Made by a program: the position numbers and the translations under genes
Source of the DNA: Seminavis robusta
Taxonomy: Eukaryota > Bacillariophyta > Bacillariophyceae > Naviculales > Naviculaceae
Direction of reading: 5' to 3'
NCBI GenBank assembly: GCA_903772945.1
Contig: CAICTM010001050.1
Span: 1 to 38,785 of the forward strand
DNA length: 38,785 bases
The notes under the pieces: model-generated
The model's database searches: none
The model's input: the letters and a program-made list of their open reading frames with translations, nothing else
What the model was told of the DNA's origin: nothing
Shown: piece by piece, positions 1 to 10,542 of the stretch
How the letters are laid out: each line of letters opens with the position of its first letter
Numbering within the stretch: the first letter of the stretch is position 1

Positions 1-2747
1 TGTGTCGAAACAAAGATCTAGAGAATGTGTCAGTGAAGCGGTTTTACGAGCTTTACGAGGAACGACCAATGAAGAGTGTCCACAGGCGGAAGCGTCAGCG
101 AACTGATGAGGAGAAATGGCCTTTTATGGCTGACACTGGGCATTCGTGCATCCATCAGCGATCAAAGGAACGACGGGGTGTTAACTGGTGAAACTTCAGC
201 GGGAGTAATTTTGAGGAAAGAAGAAGCATTGGTTCGGGTTCCACAATGGGCCTTCTCAGATGCAGGCGGTTTTGGTGCGAATATCCTGACGTGTCCTACT
301 GGCGAACTGAACCAGGCAATGGATACTTATGCGGAAGTGCTATTGGGTTTGTACTTGCCGCATCGATGTTTGGCTGATTTAAAGAAGTCCGTACCCCAGA
401 CCAACTATGCTTTCGCTGAAAGACTTCGTGAAGTGTATGAATACGATGTTCTGAGAAAAGGAATAACGAAGAACCCGTCGTCTTCTCAGAAAGAGAACCT
501 GTCATTCATCCAGAAACATTCAAGACACCGCTTTCAACAACCCGAGAGTATAAGGTGAAAGAGGATGATCTTCAACGAGTTACCAAGCCCTATAGACCGG
601 AACATTGGGAGGAGAACATGTACGAAAACGAATCTGATGATGAGCACGAACATGAGGAAGATGATCTGATTCAAAAGGTTTACGAAGATTGGATACGTGA
701 TCTTGAGAGCCAGGGCACAACAGATTCAAACCGGGACTTTCTGGCAAGCACATTTGATGGTCTTAGTTTTACGGCTATACGTCACAATGGAAGCGACAAC
801 GCAGGATACAACGTGCAGTTACCCATTCCTGAGAATTCGTTAGATGAAGACGAATTTGTTACCATAAGTGCTGACTTTCACACGACTGGCACTACAAAGA
901 GAAGCAAAGTGAAACCGCCTACACCTCGATATCACAAGATCATTGAAGTTCTACTTAACAAACGGGAGTGCATCCAAAGGGCAAATGTATTTAAGTACAA
1001 TCCGCAGGTTGAAGTGTCGCAGGCGAATGGAAGCGTGTAGAAGTATAAGTGACTGGGCAACGGCTGCCAATCTGGACAGACAAACAGAGAAGGGCTTTCG
1101 AGTGTATCATTGCAGCCTTCTTGTTGACATTTTATGAGGAAGCTGAAAAGGTGGACTTAGAGGATGGAGTCCGGATATGGGGTTGAAGGCAAAAGTCCGA
1201 CTTTCTCGTAAAAACCTTTGATTTTGAAGGGAAGTCGTGGCACCCAACTGATTCTTCTTCTACATGGGCCTGGAGGAAGTGGGAAACTACCGTAATTGAC
1301 TTAGTCATGGCCTATGGCAAAGAATTCTGCAGTTTGATTGATCATCCATTTAACGACCGAACCATTGTTGTCACTGCTATGTCGGGGGTTGCTGCTACAA
1401 TACTGCATGGGGAAACAACGCATTCAGCTGTGGGATTGAACAGAACTCGGGAAAGTGTGGCGAAGAACTTGGTAGAAGAATGGAGTGACGCACGGATGCT
1501 TATCATCGACGAAATTTCATTCGCGGGGGAACTTGACTTAGTGAAGATATTCCACTACACCAAGACCTTGATGCAAGACGAATACCAACCATTTGGGGAC
1601 TTAACTTGGTGTTCGCGGGGACTACTCTCAACTTAACCAGTGGGACGCCCCCCAATTTACAATCTTCAGCACACCATTCCTGAATTTCATGACTCTCTGA
1701 ATTCATTTATTGAGTTAGATGAATGCACCGCTTCAAAGACGATCCTGAATGGGGGCAACGCTGTTTAAGATTCCGTGAAGGGCGACCAACAGAAGAAGAT
1801 ATTGAGACCATCAATGACGCCTGCGTGGTTGGCCCAACCCATGTTCCACAGAGAACATTCAAGTTGCTACTTATCTGAATCGAGATCGAGATGCCATTAA
1901 CTCAGCTATCTTCGAAGAATTTTGCGGGAAGAACAAACCTGCTGATGATTCCGTGCTGATGGATGCAGTACTCATTTTCATGGACGATCTTCAAATGGCC
2001 AATCAAGCAGGGACACTGGTTCCTGTTAAGAGCAATTCGGTTTTAAAGCACTTCTTTTCAACATGTGGAGAAGACTCCTTAAAACCCGGTTCGGACCACG
2101 AAAACGTGTTGATCCTGCTTTGAAGTTATATAAGGGTGTGTCCTGAATTTTTACAGAGAACACGAATTGTTCCGAATGGAGAAGCCAATTGGATCTCGGC
2201 TTTTTGTGAGAAAGGTGAATGTGAGGCATGGTTTGCACCCCCATGATTATCAACTCGACATACGGCTGCAAGATTCGGGCGTTTTTCTCAGGTCAAGTCA
2301 AATCTATTCTTGTGGAACATGAAATGGAGGACTATTATGCCACGTACTTTTTATGTACACGGAGCAGGACTACACTTTCAGACCAGATGGTGTTATGACG
2401 GAGAAGTTGTACACACCAAGATGAAGGTAAGCAGTTCCGATTATCAGCAATTCTGCAACAACTGGACACAAATTACAGGGATATACTGCAGTGTGTTTAT
2501 TGGTACATCATGGCGATACTGTCAAAAACTGGGTTTACGTGGTGTTATCAAGGTGCGAACCATGAGTGTTTGTTTTTATTGAAGAAGCTGGATTGGATCC
2601 AAAGAACTTTGCCATGCCACAACGAATGAGAGACATGCTGCAAGATTTAAGGATACTATGGGGCTTTCTGTCCTAGGAGAAGATCAATACGAGAAATGTT
2701 CCAGCGAGAAGACGGGTTCTGTTATAAGTATAAACGGTAGGATATAG
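1..2747 (+). pseudogene. Decayed Pif1-like DNA helicase (transposon type)
   Basis: Conceptual translation, switching between the three forward frames, gives the order expected of the large Pif1-like helicases found in diatom repeats. An N-terminal part reads WPFMADTGHSCIHQRSKERR and then FGANILTCPTGEL. An acidic linker follows at about 600-700. The helicase core then shows a Walker A motif (HGPGGSGK, about 1263-1286), a Walker B motif (MLIIDEISFAG, about 1498-1530) and, near 2460-2490, the conserved TGHKLQGYT motif followed by WVYVVLSRVRT. The last frame ends at the TAG at 2745-2747. The longest open pieces are 76-558, 555-1040 and 1307-1636. Several frameshifts and stops break the gene, including one missing base directly after the Walker A lysine, so it cannot make a helicase. 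The gene starts before the window. Helicases of this type are carried by Helitron-like elements, but no Rep/HUH domain or element end is visible, so the parent element is unproven. Confidence 0.8.
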
Positions 2748-3567
2748 GGTAAATTAATCTATATATAAAACTTTTATACTACAACTACCTTTCTGAGTTC
2801 GCATTGCACCTCGTAGTCATTCAATGTCAGTCATTGAAAAAAGATAAGGTCCAATCAAATCAAAGGCGACCCCGAAAAATTAGGAGCAACTTTTAAAATG
2901 TGAAGAAACGCAAGGCGACTTTCATGTTCATGTACATGCGTTGACTGTATCCCGTCAATACAATACTAGTCAGTCGAATACGTAGACTTCTACAGGGCCT
3001 TCTAAGTAATGCGCGCCGGGTATAATTCAAACCTCTGCCCCCATCGGTACCATTACCCCTAAAGCAAATCGTCTCCAGGAGACGAAATACCGGTACTACT
3101 AGTAGCGGTAGTGTTTCCATGGGTCCTGGACAGAGATTGAAAGTACCCCGTCGGTTGCCATACGCTGCGTCTACAGATACAGATTGAACATTCGCTTGCC
3201 GTGGCTAGATTATGATACATGTCATGTGTGCTCTCCACTGCTCATTTGCAGGCAAGAAATTAGTGTGGAACCAGTCTGCAAATAGCTAGCACGGTAGCTT
3301 TGGGGCCATTGAATGATTCAACAATTCTGGAAAGCAAAGCAGGCTTCCGTAGCTATTAATTAATAATCTAACTTTAAAACTACTGGTACTGGTACCTACT
3401 CTAAGCCCCCCTTGTTATACCATGCCAATCCATCTGGATGTCCTCGGCAGTTTAGAATATTTGACTGTCAATCGAACAAGTGCAGGAAACCGGACAACCA
3501 TGCATGCATCTAGGCAGCTAGCACTAACGTAGCTAGCTAGCACCTGCTTCTGCTGCGGGGATGTTCG

Positions 3568-3595
3568 GAGCCAAACCTTGAGCCAAACCTTGAGC
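3568..3595. repeat. 12-bp tandem duplication
   Basis: The unit GAGCCAAACCTT occurs twice back to back and is followed by the first four bases of a third unit. It lies in non-coding DNA. Confidence 0.85.
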
Positions 3596-3875
3596 ACCGG
3601 GCATGAGAGAACTCTCTAAAGCTGCTTTGTTGGCTCATACAGTGAAAAAATGGAAACCAGTCCCGTGGCTGAACTGCCATCACAGCTACCATCACACAGC
3701 TTGCGTTGCGGCATCAAGCAGCCGACCGCACAAAACAACGACCAAAACCAGAACAAAAGATATGCTCGAAGCTTCGTCTTTTCGCTTGTGGCTATGAGTG
3801 ATCTGCACACAATTTCAATTTCCACAGTTCTGTTCTCACAATTCGACTGAACTGACAGAACTGAACCAAGTGTTA

Positions 3876-3909
3876 TCTAGCTAGCTATCATAGCTAGCTA
3901 GCTAATTGG
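3876..3909. repeat. CTAG-rich palindromic tract
   Basis: Two runs of overlapping AGCTAGCT units surround a short ATCATA spacer, so the tract is nearly its own reverse complement. It ends 15 bases before the ATG of the MFS gene and so lies in its probable 5' UTR or core promoter. The same CTAG tract type recurs around the other host genes in the window. Confidence 0.75.
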
Positions 3910-3924
3910 CGACTGTCTTGAAGA

Positions 3925-6563
3925 ATGCCATCCACAAGCAGAAGCAGTCGAAGCAACAGCAGAAGCCGACGGAGCAGCAGACAAACTGCCAATCATGCCC
4001 GGAATAATAATAATATTGCAAATATTGGATCAAGGTACTCCCGAAGGCAACGGCTGCGTGACGACCGTTCCACTGTCTCTGTGTTGACTGAAGAAGAAGG
4101 ACAAGCTACCCGTACGAATGCGACTATGAATACGAATACGAATAGGAATACCCGTACACCACCAAACCCACCCACCAGCGCTGTCCATGGAAATGCCCAT
4201 GGCGCTACTGGCAATGCAAGTGCAGGCGGCAATACAGGTGCCACCCCGGCTGAGATCGCGTACCGCAAGTTTGAAGTTATTCGAGGCGCTTTCCTGGGAG
4301 CTCTGGACGACGTAAGGCAAGCCGTTCAAACGACCATTCAAGAAAACGAGAGAGAAGAAGACAGCAGTGCTGCAGTCACACACAATCAAGGCACCAATGA
4401 CAACCAGTCCGTCCGGTCGCGCAGATCTACCGGTACCGGTATGGGTAGCCGAAGTGCCTATTCTGGCTACAGTGGATTCTCAGCATTGGGGTTCATTTCC
4501 CTGCAGCCTCACAATCCCATGGGGCGGTCCGCCAATGACAGTCAAGTGCACGGCATAGATGATTCCATGGGAGACATTTCACACATTCGTAGACGGGAAC
4601 AGGATTCTCTAGATGATGGCAGTGATTTGGGGGAATTCAGCCATCCTTCCGATTGTACCACCTGTGCCGATGCCCGCGTCTTTTCCAGATCCATTGCCGT
4701 ACTCAGATTCGCCATTTTTGCAGATGCTATCAATTCACAAGTCCTAGGACCAAACTACGCTCTACTCGTACAAGCCGATGGACATGAAGACTCATTCACT
4801 ACTACTGAACCGTTCCAGTTTGCAGGAGGTAAGAACCAAAAAGGAAATATTGAACCTACATGATGATCTTTTCGGGACCAGCCAAGCTTATCCCACCTCT
4901 CTTGATGACTTGTCTTCTGATCTTCTTCGTCATCTTCAATGCTTCAGCCTACTATTTCATTCCCATGACAGCCGATGTGGGCATGGTCCTTTCCTCCATT
5001 CTCATGGGATACTACTCGGATCAACCACACGTTGGACGCACAAAATGCATTCTCGCTTGCATGTACGTGGGAGCTGTGGGGTCCATTCTCAAGTTTCTTG
5101 CACGAGACTCCTTCTGGACATTTTGTGCCGCCAACTTCTTCACCGGACTTTTTGGGGGGTCGCTCGCCGTGGGAATGGCATACGTGTCCGATGTTTTCAA
5201 TGACAGAATGCAAACCGATGCCGAAATTGGAATGATTGTCGCCACAAACATGATTGGAAGAACGGGAGGTGGAGTCATTGCCATTGCCATGCAGAAAATG
5301 GGACTGTTCGTGCCACTCTGGGTATCGGCTGCCGTTAGTGCTTTGGCTGGAGTGCTCTGTCATTTGTTCATGTACGATGCCATTGACAAACATGACGTGG
5401 ATAGCTTCGGATACTACGAGGATGATGATCAAAATGAGGAGTCACAACAGGACGACGGTCATGACGAAGAAGAACAGAACGACAACAACAACAACAACAA
5501 CACCGACAATGCCAACAACACTCTGACGGAGGGCAGTAGCAAAGCTCCGTCCAACGACAACATCAATAACGGTACAAGGAGCGGACTTGCATCGTCGCTC
5601 CGTTCGACTAGCCTGATTCGAGATGCCAGCACGACAACCTCCGAAAGCCCCATTTTGGGAGGGTTCGGATACTACGGAGGAGCCGATTACAGCCAATACG
5701 ATGAAGAGGACGGAAACTATCCCACCAAATTAGATTACCGGACACTATGGAACATTCTCGCTGGTGAATTGACCGACAACTTGGGATCCATCGGGTTGGT
5801 GCCCATTTGTCTGTCGCCTCTCATGTTCCAAACATTCTACGCACAATTCGTCGAAAACGACCAAGAGCCAATCATGAGCGCCAATGCGTACAAGTACATT
5901 TACGTCTTTATTGCCGTCATTGTCGTGCCCGGAGCTGTCATTGCACCGTTGCTATTTCAAAAGTTTGGACCGGCTTTGTGTGCAGTCGGCGCCAATCTAC
6001 TCACCGGGGCCGTTACATTGATTCTTCTACAAATTGCAACACTGCCGGATCAACCCACCTCTGCATCCTATGCTGCCTTTGTCTCGGTGCTGTACTTGTC
6101 GTTTCCACTCACGGTTATCAGTCAACTGTCGACGGGCCCCATGCTCGATCGGATCGCACCACTCCATCAACGAGGACAGATTCAAGGCCTCAACATGGCT
6201 GCCATGAACTTGGCTGGCGCCCTTGGCCCCTTTTTATATGGAATCTTGTCCGATGCCACGTCGACCAGTGTCACTCTTTACACGTCATCGGCGGTGTCGG
6301 CATTGGCAGCTCTGGTGAACTACATGTTGGTTGGAGACGAACGTTTCGGGCCGCAGACAGAGGACGATGACGAGGGATACCCCATACGGGCATCGAGTGC
6401 AGCTGGTGATATTGCCGAAGACTTGGCATCGCGGTTGGATTCGGTTGCGAATAGTACGCCATCGGACCGTCACAGTCGGTCGATCTTGCCATCGACGACG
6501 ACTCGATCGGTGGGTTCCATGGCACAGGATCTTCACGTCGAATTTATGCCTTCGATTTTCTAG
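3925..6563 (+). CDS. MFS transporter, 839 aa, two exons
   Basis: Exons are 3925-4828 and 4948-6563. The donor GTAAGA and acceptor TTCAG join the frames in phase 1 and restore an unbroken transporter. Residues 1 to about 250 are a low-complexity Ser/Arg/Asn/Thr-rich tail, probably cytosolic. The first membrane segment begins near residue 255 (IAVLRFAIFADAI). Segment 2 is followed by GYYSDQPHVGRT (residues 322-333), which fits MFS motif A, GxxxDxxGRxx. Six helices are followed by a long acidic, Asn-rich loop (about 440-565) and then by a second hydrophobic half ending near 770, with a hydrophilic C-terminus. This 6+6 arrangement is typical of the major facilitator superfamily, here with unusually long tail and loop. 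Such proteins move small solutes across a membrane by facilitated diffusion or ion-coupled transport. The substrate cannot be told from the sequence; the multidrug/organic-solute-like groups are only a guess. The start is the first ATG of the frame. Confidence 0.88.
4829..4947 (+). other. Intron of the MFS transporter gene
   Basis: A 119-base GT-AG intron (GTAAGA donor, CTTCAG acceptor after a pyrimidine-rich run). Removing it joins ...FQFAG to AYYFIPMTADVG and so connects the first extracellular loop to membrane segment 2. Reading through it instead hits a stop at 4861-4863. Confidence 0.85.
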
Positions 6564-7608
6564 CTAGGGGTGGCTACCTGTACGTACAGTACCGGTCGAG
6601 CATCTATTCGACGTACTGTACCGGTACTGTACGGTACCGGTACGGGAGGGTTGTGCTGGCCGTTCAAACCTGCCTTTGCTCCTACGTGTAACGCATGTAG
6701 CAGGTTCTTGTAGTGCTTACCGGTACCTAGCTAGTATGGCACGTGTTGGACCAAGATTTCTATTACAGCTAGCTCGGATTCGATTGATTTATCATTCGCG
6801 CGCCATTCGCCGAACAAAGAATGCACTCTGTTCTTGTTGTCTCGGGCTGATTGGGCAATGATACAGTGCGTGCTGGCAACTTCCGCGTAGGTTGTTCCTC
6901 TTGAGGCTCAATTTAAAAATACTACTATTACTGTGATGATTGATTACTAGGTTTGACTCGACTCGACTCAACTCAACTCGACGCAGACTTTGTCTTCATT
7001 GAAATGAAAAGCAAACTTGCTTTGGTATTTTAAAATTGGGAAGCGAAGCAAATCAAGCAGAGAAGTTGAAACAGAAATGTCGAGTCGATTCGAGACTGCA
7101 CTCCGACGGCATCGCGACACAAAAGCACTTTGTTTACCAGTTAGGCAAAGCATAGAACGAAGCCTGGTTAGCTTCGAGTAGCTACACAGAACGAAGACTC
7201 GAGTCGAGTCAGTCACATCTATTCTGGTGGAAGGGACTTCAATACGCGTGTTCCACAACTAGCTAGTCTACCATCTCTACTCTTATCAGCGCATGAAGAC
7301 GAAATGGATAATGGTAAATGCAATACAGTAGTGGTTTATTGTTTTATGGAAAGCATCACGCAGGTACGCAGATGTATGTCTGTACATGAGATTGCTGATG
7401 GATCGACTGGATGGATAGGATTGAATATTGATTGAGTGTGGCCGTGATTCAAGCACAGCCAGTGAATCGAATCGAATCGAATTGGATCATCGATCCATCA
7501 AAAGCGACGGAGAAGGAAGTTGAGTGCAGTGTTGATTCTTGTAGATTTGGAATGGAAGGAACTGGAATCAATTTGTCGTGTCACTGCATACATGCTCTCT
7601 TTTGAAAA
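6564..7608. other. Intergenic spacer between convergent genes
   Basis: This region holds the 3' ends of the MFS gene (+) and of the membrane-protein gene on the minus strand. It contains a GTACCGGTAC tract (6575-6645), GACTC/GAGTC repeats near 6955-6985 and 7196-7212, and a GAATC run near 7470. No coding region is convincing: the frames at 6676-6861 and 6968-7258 have no motif and are not supported by composition. Confidence 0.6.
6575..6645. repeat. GTACCGG/GTACTG tract with inverted symmetry
   Basis: Twelve bases after the MFS stop codon begins a run built from GTAC, CAGTACCGG and its complement. The arms on the two sides of GCATCTAT (about 6590-6620) can pair, so the transcript could fold into a hairpin in the 3' UTR. 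The same GGTACC unit expands in and near the gene at 10543-12600. Confidence 0.7.
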
Positions 7609-9021
7609 TTAATCTTTGACCCGACAGACCATAATAGCGAGTAGGTAAATGGCGGCGACGGGAACAATGGCAATGAATTTTTCGGCATGTGTGAGCAAAT
7701 GTTCGGCTCCCACAAAGATGGCAAAGCTAGCGGAGAGTACCGCAAGGAGTGCAACCAAACTGAAACTGGTTCCAGCTCCGAGTGTCGTGTCAAAGAATGG
7801 GTAGAAGAATTGTGGTCCATGTTTGGGATCGGTCCATCGGTACATCATTGCGTAAGTGAATAGGAGGTAGATGATCCCGTAAAGTGGGGGAAATGCAAAG
7901 TCACACAATCGGACGGGCAATCCTCCCAAGAGACCGACTTCGATAAGCGCGGCAATGCTGTTCAGGTTGTGTTGTAGTAGAGCTCCCGTGGCTTTGAGTA
8001 GTTTGATGTTTTCTCCGTGTTCCTGTGCAATGGGCCATAGTGCGTACTTGACAACGGCACTGACGAGAATGGAAACGGATGCTCCGACTTGCCAAAGCAC
8101 AATGGCAACGCGCAATAGCCAAGGACTGATGTAAGTGCCCGGGATAAAGTGCATGACTGGAATGGCGGCCGCGAGTAGAAATGCCGTTCCTTCGACAATC
8201 CAGCACCAGAGTGTGAAAGTGGCAATGCACTTGAATCCGCTGAAAAAGTTTCCTTCTTCCGTAAGAGCTCCTCGAAAGGGGATGCGCTTGACGACTCGTA
8301 GCTTGGATCCGGGAATGTAATCCGTGTCTGCTTCCCACTGTCCATACAAGTAAACAGATGCGGCATTTCCCAGCATGACTCCGGCCAAGCAGAGACGAAC
8401 CAGAATGACGAGTGCCAAAGGAAAACTCTCAAAGTTAGCGTGGATAAAAGTTTCCACGGTGGCGACTTGGTCGAGTGATTCGAGTGTCGGCAAGTGTGCG
8501 ACAAAGAAAGCGGTCAATACACCGATAAGTACTTGAGTGTGCCACGGGACTGGGTGTGGTGTAGCAGGACCATCAACTTCCACGACGACTTGGCTGCCCA
8601 CATAGGTAGTCTCATCTCCACAGAAACTGTTGTGCATTCCGGTACCGACGCTGTTGGAACCCACGTAACTGCGCGTGTCGTAGCTGAGCTTGTCCATTTC
8701 GGGGGTCCGATCAAACTCGTGACTCATTCTGGGGGCAGCCAGACAGACCAACTTTTTGAGTCCCTTGCTTGTGCGCTTCATGAAGCTTGGTCGACTGCTA
8801 CTAGCACTACCATTAGCAGTACCATTAGCAGTATTCACGCTCATCATCATGCTGCCGTTGCTGTTGCTACCATTGCCATTGCTGTTCTTGAATAGACCGC
8901 TACGCCGACTGGCACTTCCACTACTAGCACTTCCACTCTCGCCAAACAAAGATCGCTCACTGCCCCGACTGTTACTGTCATTCCCGCTGCGGCGTTTCAT
9001 ACTAGTAGCTCCTTCAGGCAT
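7609..9021 (-). CDS. Multi-pass membrane protein, 470 aa, function unknown
   Basis: A single uninterrupted frame. Residues 1 to about 90 are Ser/Asn/Gly-rich low-complexity sequence; a basic patch follows (KRTSKGLKKL). From about residue 160 there are six to seven hydrophobic segments, for example VLIGVLTAFFVAHL, ALVILVRLCLAGVML, TLWCWIVEGTAFLLAAAIPV, IVLWQVGASVSILVSAVV, PLYGIIYLLFTYAM, FSLVALLAVLSASFAIFV and IAIVPVAAIYLLAIMVC. The loop YRWTDPKHGPQFFYPFFDTT after the fifth or sixth segment is weakly like the conserved turn of FAR-17a/AIG1-like and Rolling-stone-like membrane proteins. That resemblance is by eye and may be chance. The first ATG is used; a second in-frame ATG lies seven codons on. 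The gene is convergent with the MFS gene. No signal peptide is visible. Being intact and long on one frame, it is very likely real. Confidence 0.8.
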   Translation of the reverse strand: MPEGATSMKRRSGNDSNSRGSERSLFGESGSASSGSASRRSGLFKNSNGNGSNSNGSMMMSVNTANGTANGSASSSRPSFMKRTSKGLKKLVCLAAPRMSHEFDRTPEMDKLSYDTRSYVGSNSVGTGMHNSFCGDETTYVGSQVVVEVDGPATPHPVPWHTQVLIGVLTAFFVAHLPTLESLDQVATVETFIHANFESFPLALVILVRLCLAGVMLGNAASVYLYGQWEADTDYIPGSKLRVVKRIPFRGALTEEGNFFSGFKCIATFTLWCWIVEGTAFLLAAAIPVMHFIPGTYISPWLLRVAIVLWQVGASVSILVSAVVKYALWPIAQEHGENIKLLKATGALLQHNLNSIAALIEVGLLGGLPVRLCDFAFPPLYGIIYLLFTYAMMYRWTDPKHGPQFFYPFFDTTLGAGTSFSLVALLAVLSASFAIFVGAEHLLTHAEKFIAIVPVAAIYLLAIMVCRVKD

Positions 9022-10542
9022 CTTGTTAATCGACTTAACTTAACTCTTGACTTAGCTAGCTTGTAGGTGATGTTGCTGCTACTAGCTAGTATGCTGATGT
9101 TCCGGTTTTGGTTTTGGCCAAAGTCAATTTATGAGCTCCCAACCAAATTGATGGAGTTTGGAGATTGGAGACCTTCTGTTGCCGTCTGTTCCTGTTTGAG
9201 ATCTTCTGGGCTCTCTGCTGGCTAGCTAACTAGCTAGGCAGCATGCATTTTATTTGTCCGCTTCTCACTGGGATAAATATGGGATTTGGCCGCTTTTCTA
9301 TCAATCGTTAATCGAGTGACCTATCAATGACCCTTTCTACTTCTACTCCACACCGTAGAATTTAACGGATCCCGGTTCCAAATCCGGAACATACTATACA
9401 AAATTCAGTACAATGTCATGGACCTTCAGTGGTTGGCGAAACCGGAACATACTATAAAAAATACAGTATCGTGCACAATTACTCGCCGGTCATGCCACGC
9501 GCCAGACATAATCTCATTGTCTCATTGTCTCAGTTCTCAGTGTCTCAGAGAAGACCAAGACTAGATACTGGAGTACAGTGTCCATTATAATGAAAGGAAC
9601 AAAGGAACCCGTCCAGTAAATGTCCCATTCATAAGCCTCAAGATGAGGAATTAAACTTTTGCTGCTCCTCCCCTCGAGCCAAGCAAAACCGGAACATGTG
9701 AACATGTCACTGTTTGATGTGTGGTCTTCTGGTCTTCTTCTGTATTCATTTATTTATTTGTGACTGATAACAAAATGGTCAAAGCAACTCAGATCCTCGA
9801 AGCCGTCTCATTTTACTGTACCAGTACACTGTAGAGTCCCATGCTCTCGTCAAAAGCTAGCTAGACTACATTGTCATGTACTGTGCTACAATAGCCAACG
9901 ATACCTGGAGCCTGGAGCTCGGCCGCAGCTCGAGCCGCAGAAAATTAATAGTTTGATCAGGGTCGGAAGGGTACAGATGTACAGATGATGCAGATAGATG
10001 ATGATGATACCGTTAGCTAGATAGAGCGGGGATCCAAATAAATTGAAGCAACAGGTGACTATTAGCGGCGCATACGGAGACGTTCCAAGCCGGTACCAGA
10101 TATCTACCTTTACAGCCAGCTGTCCTGTATTAGCTAAAGTACATCTACCGGTAGATAGATAGATAGCTAACTTGCTAATATATGGGAAACTTGCGGAGAC
10201 CGCTTGAAGATGGTGTCTTCGCATCAGCTTTGGCTGGGCTTCAGCGAAAAGTGAATTCACTGTGTGCAAGGGCGAGCGCCAGGAATGTACAGATGTCAAC
10301 GATCAGGTGACACGGATGCATGCAAGCATCGCTCACAACCGGTCGTACCGTACATGGCTGCTCCTCTCTTGCTTAATCGAATTTCCAGCTGGCAAAACCA
10401 TTGCGGGGAAATAGCAGGGCAGTAAGCTAAAGTAGCCACAAACAATGCAGAGGACCTTGAGCCATGGCACAACCCCGAATCGATGTCCGACTTGCTTGAA
10501 ATAGGCAATGGCTGCCCATACGGTACAGTAGTACATCTCAGC
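9022..10542. other. Intergenic spacer with short repeats
   Basis: No reading frame looks like a gene. The region should contain the promoter of the minus-strand gene that starts at 9021 and the 3' UTR of the minus-strand gene that ends at 10543. It holds CTAG tracts around 9050-9090 and 9220-9240, an imperfect 27-bp direct repeat (9384 and 9442), and GATA/GATG runs near 9990-10170. Confidence 0.6.
9384..9468. repeat. 27-bp direct repeat, two copies 58 bp apart
   Basis: Copies at 9384-9410 and 9442-9468 both start CCGGAACATACTATA and end CAGTA, differing at two positions. They lie about 370 bases upstream of the ATG at 9021 (minus strand), so they could be a paired binding site. Function is not shown. 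Confidence 0.75.

Larger units (their letters stand above)
2748..3924. other. Intergenic spacer, no gene seen
   Basis: The stretch between the helicase remnant and the MFS transporter has no reading frame that looks like protein; short frames on both strands overlap each other and have no recognisable motif. It contains a 12-bp tandem duplication at 3568-3595 and CTAG-rich tracts at about 3519-3545 and 3876-3909. The last few hundred bases should hold the promoter and 5' UTR of the transporter, but no TATA box or other element can be placed with confidence. Confidence 0.6.

Noticed and set aside
4944..5432. Minus-strand frame of 162 codons opposite the MFS gene
   Set aside because: It is a mirror of the transporter coding strand; the transporter motifs on the plus strand are decisive.
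6968..7258. Possible small transposon with GACTC-rich inverted ends (about 6955 and 7212)
   Set aside because: The ends are simple pentamer repeats, not clean terminal inverted repeats, and no target duplication was found.
8494..8895. Plus-strand frame of 133 codons opposite the membrane-protein gene
   Set aside because: Shadow frame created by the Ser/Asn-rich repeats of the minus-strand gene.
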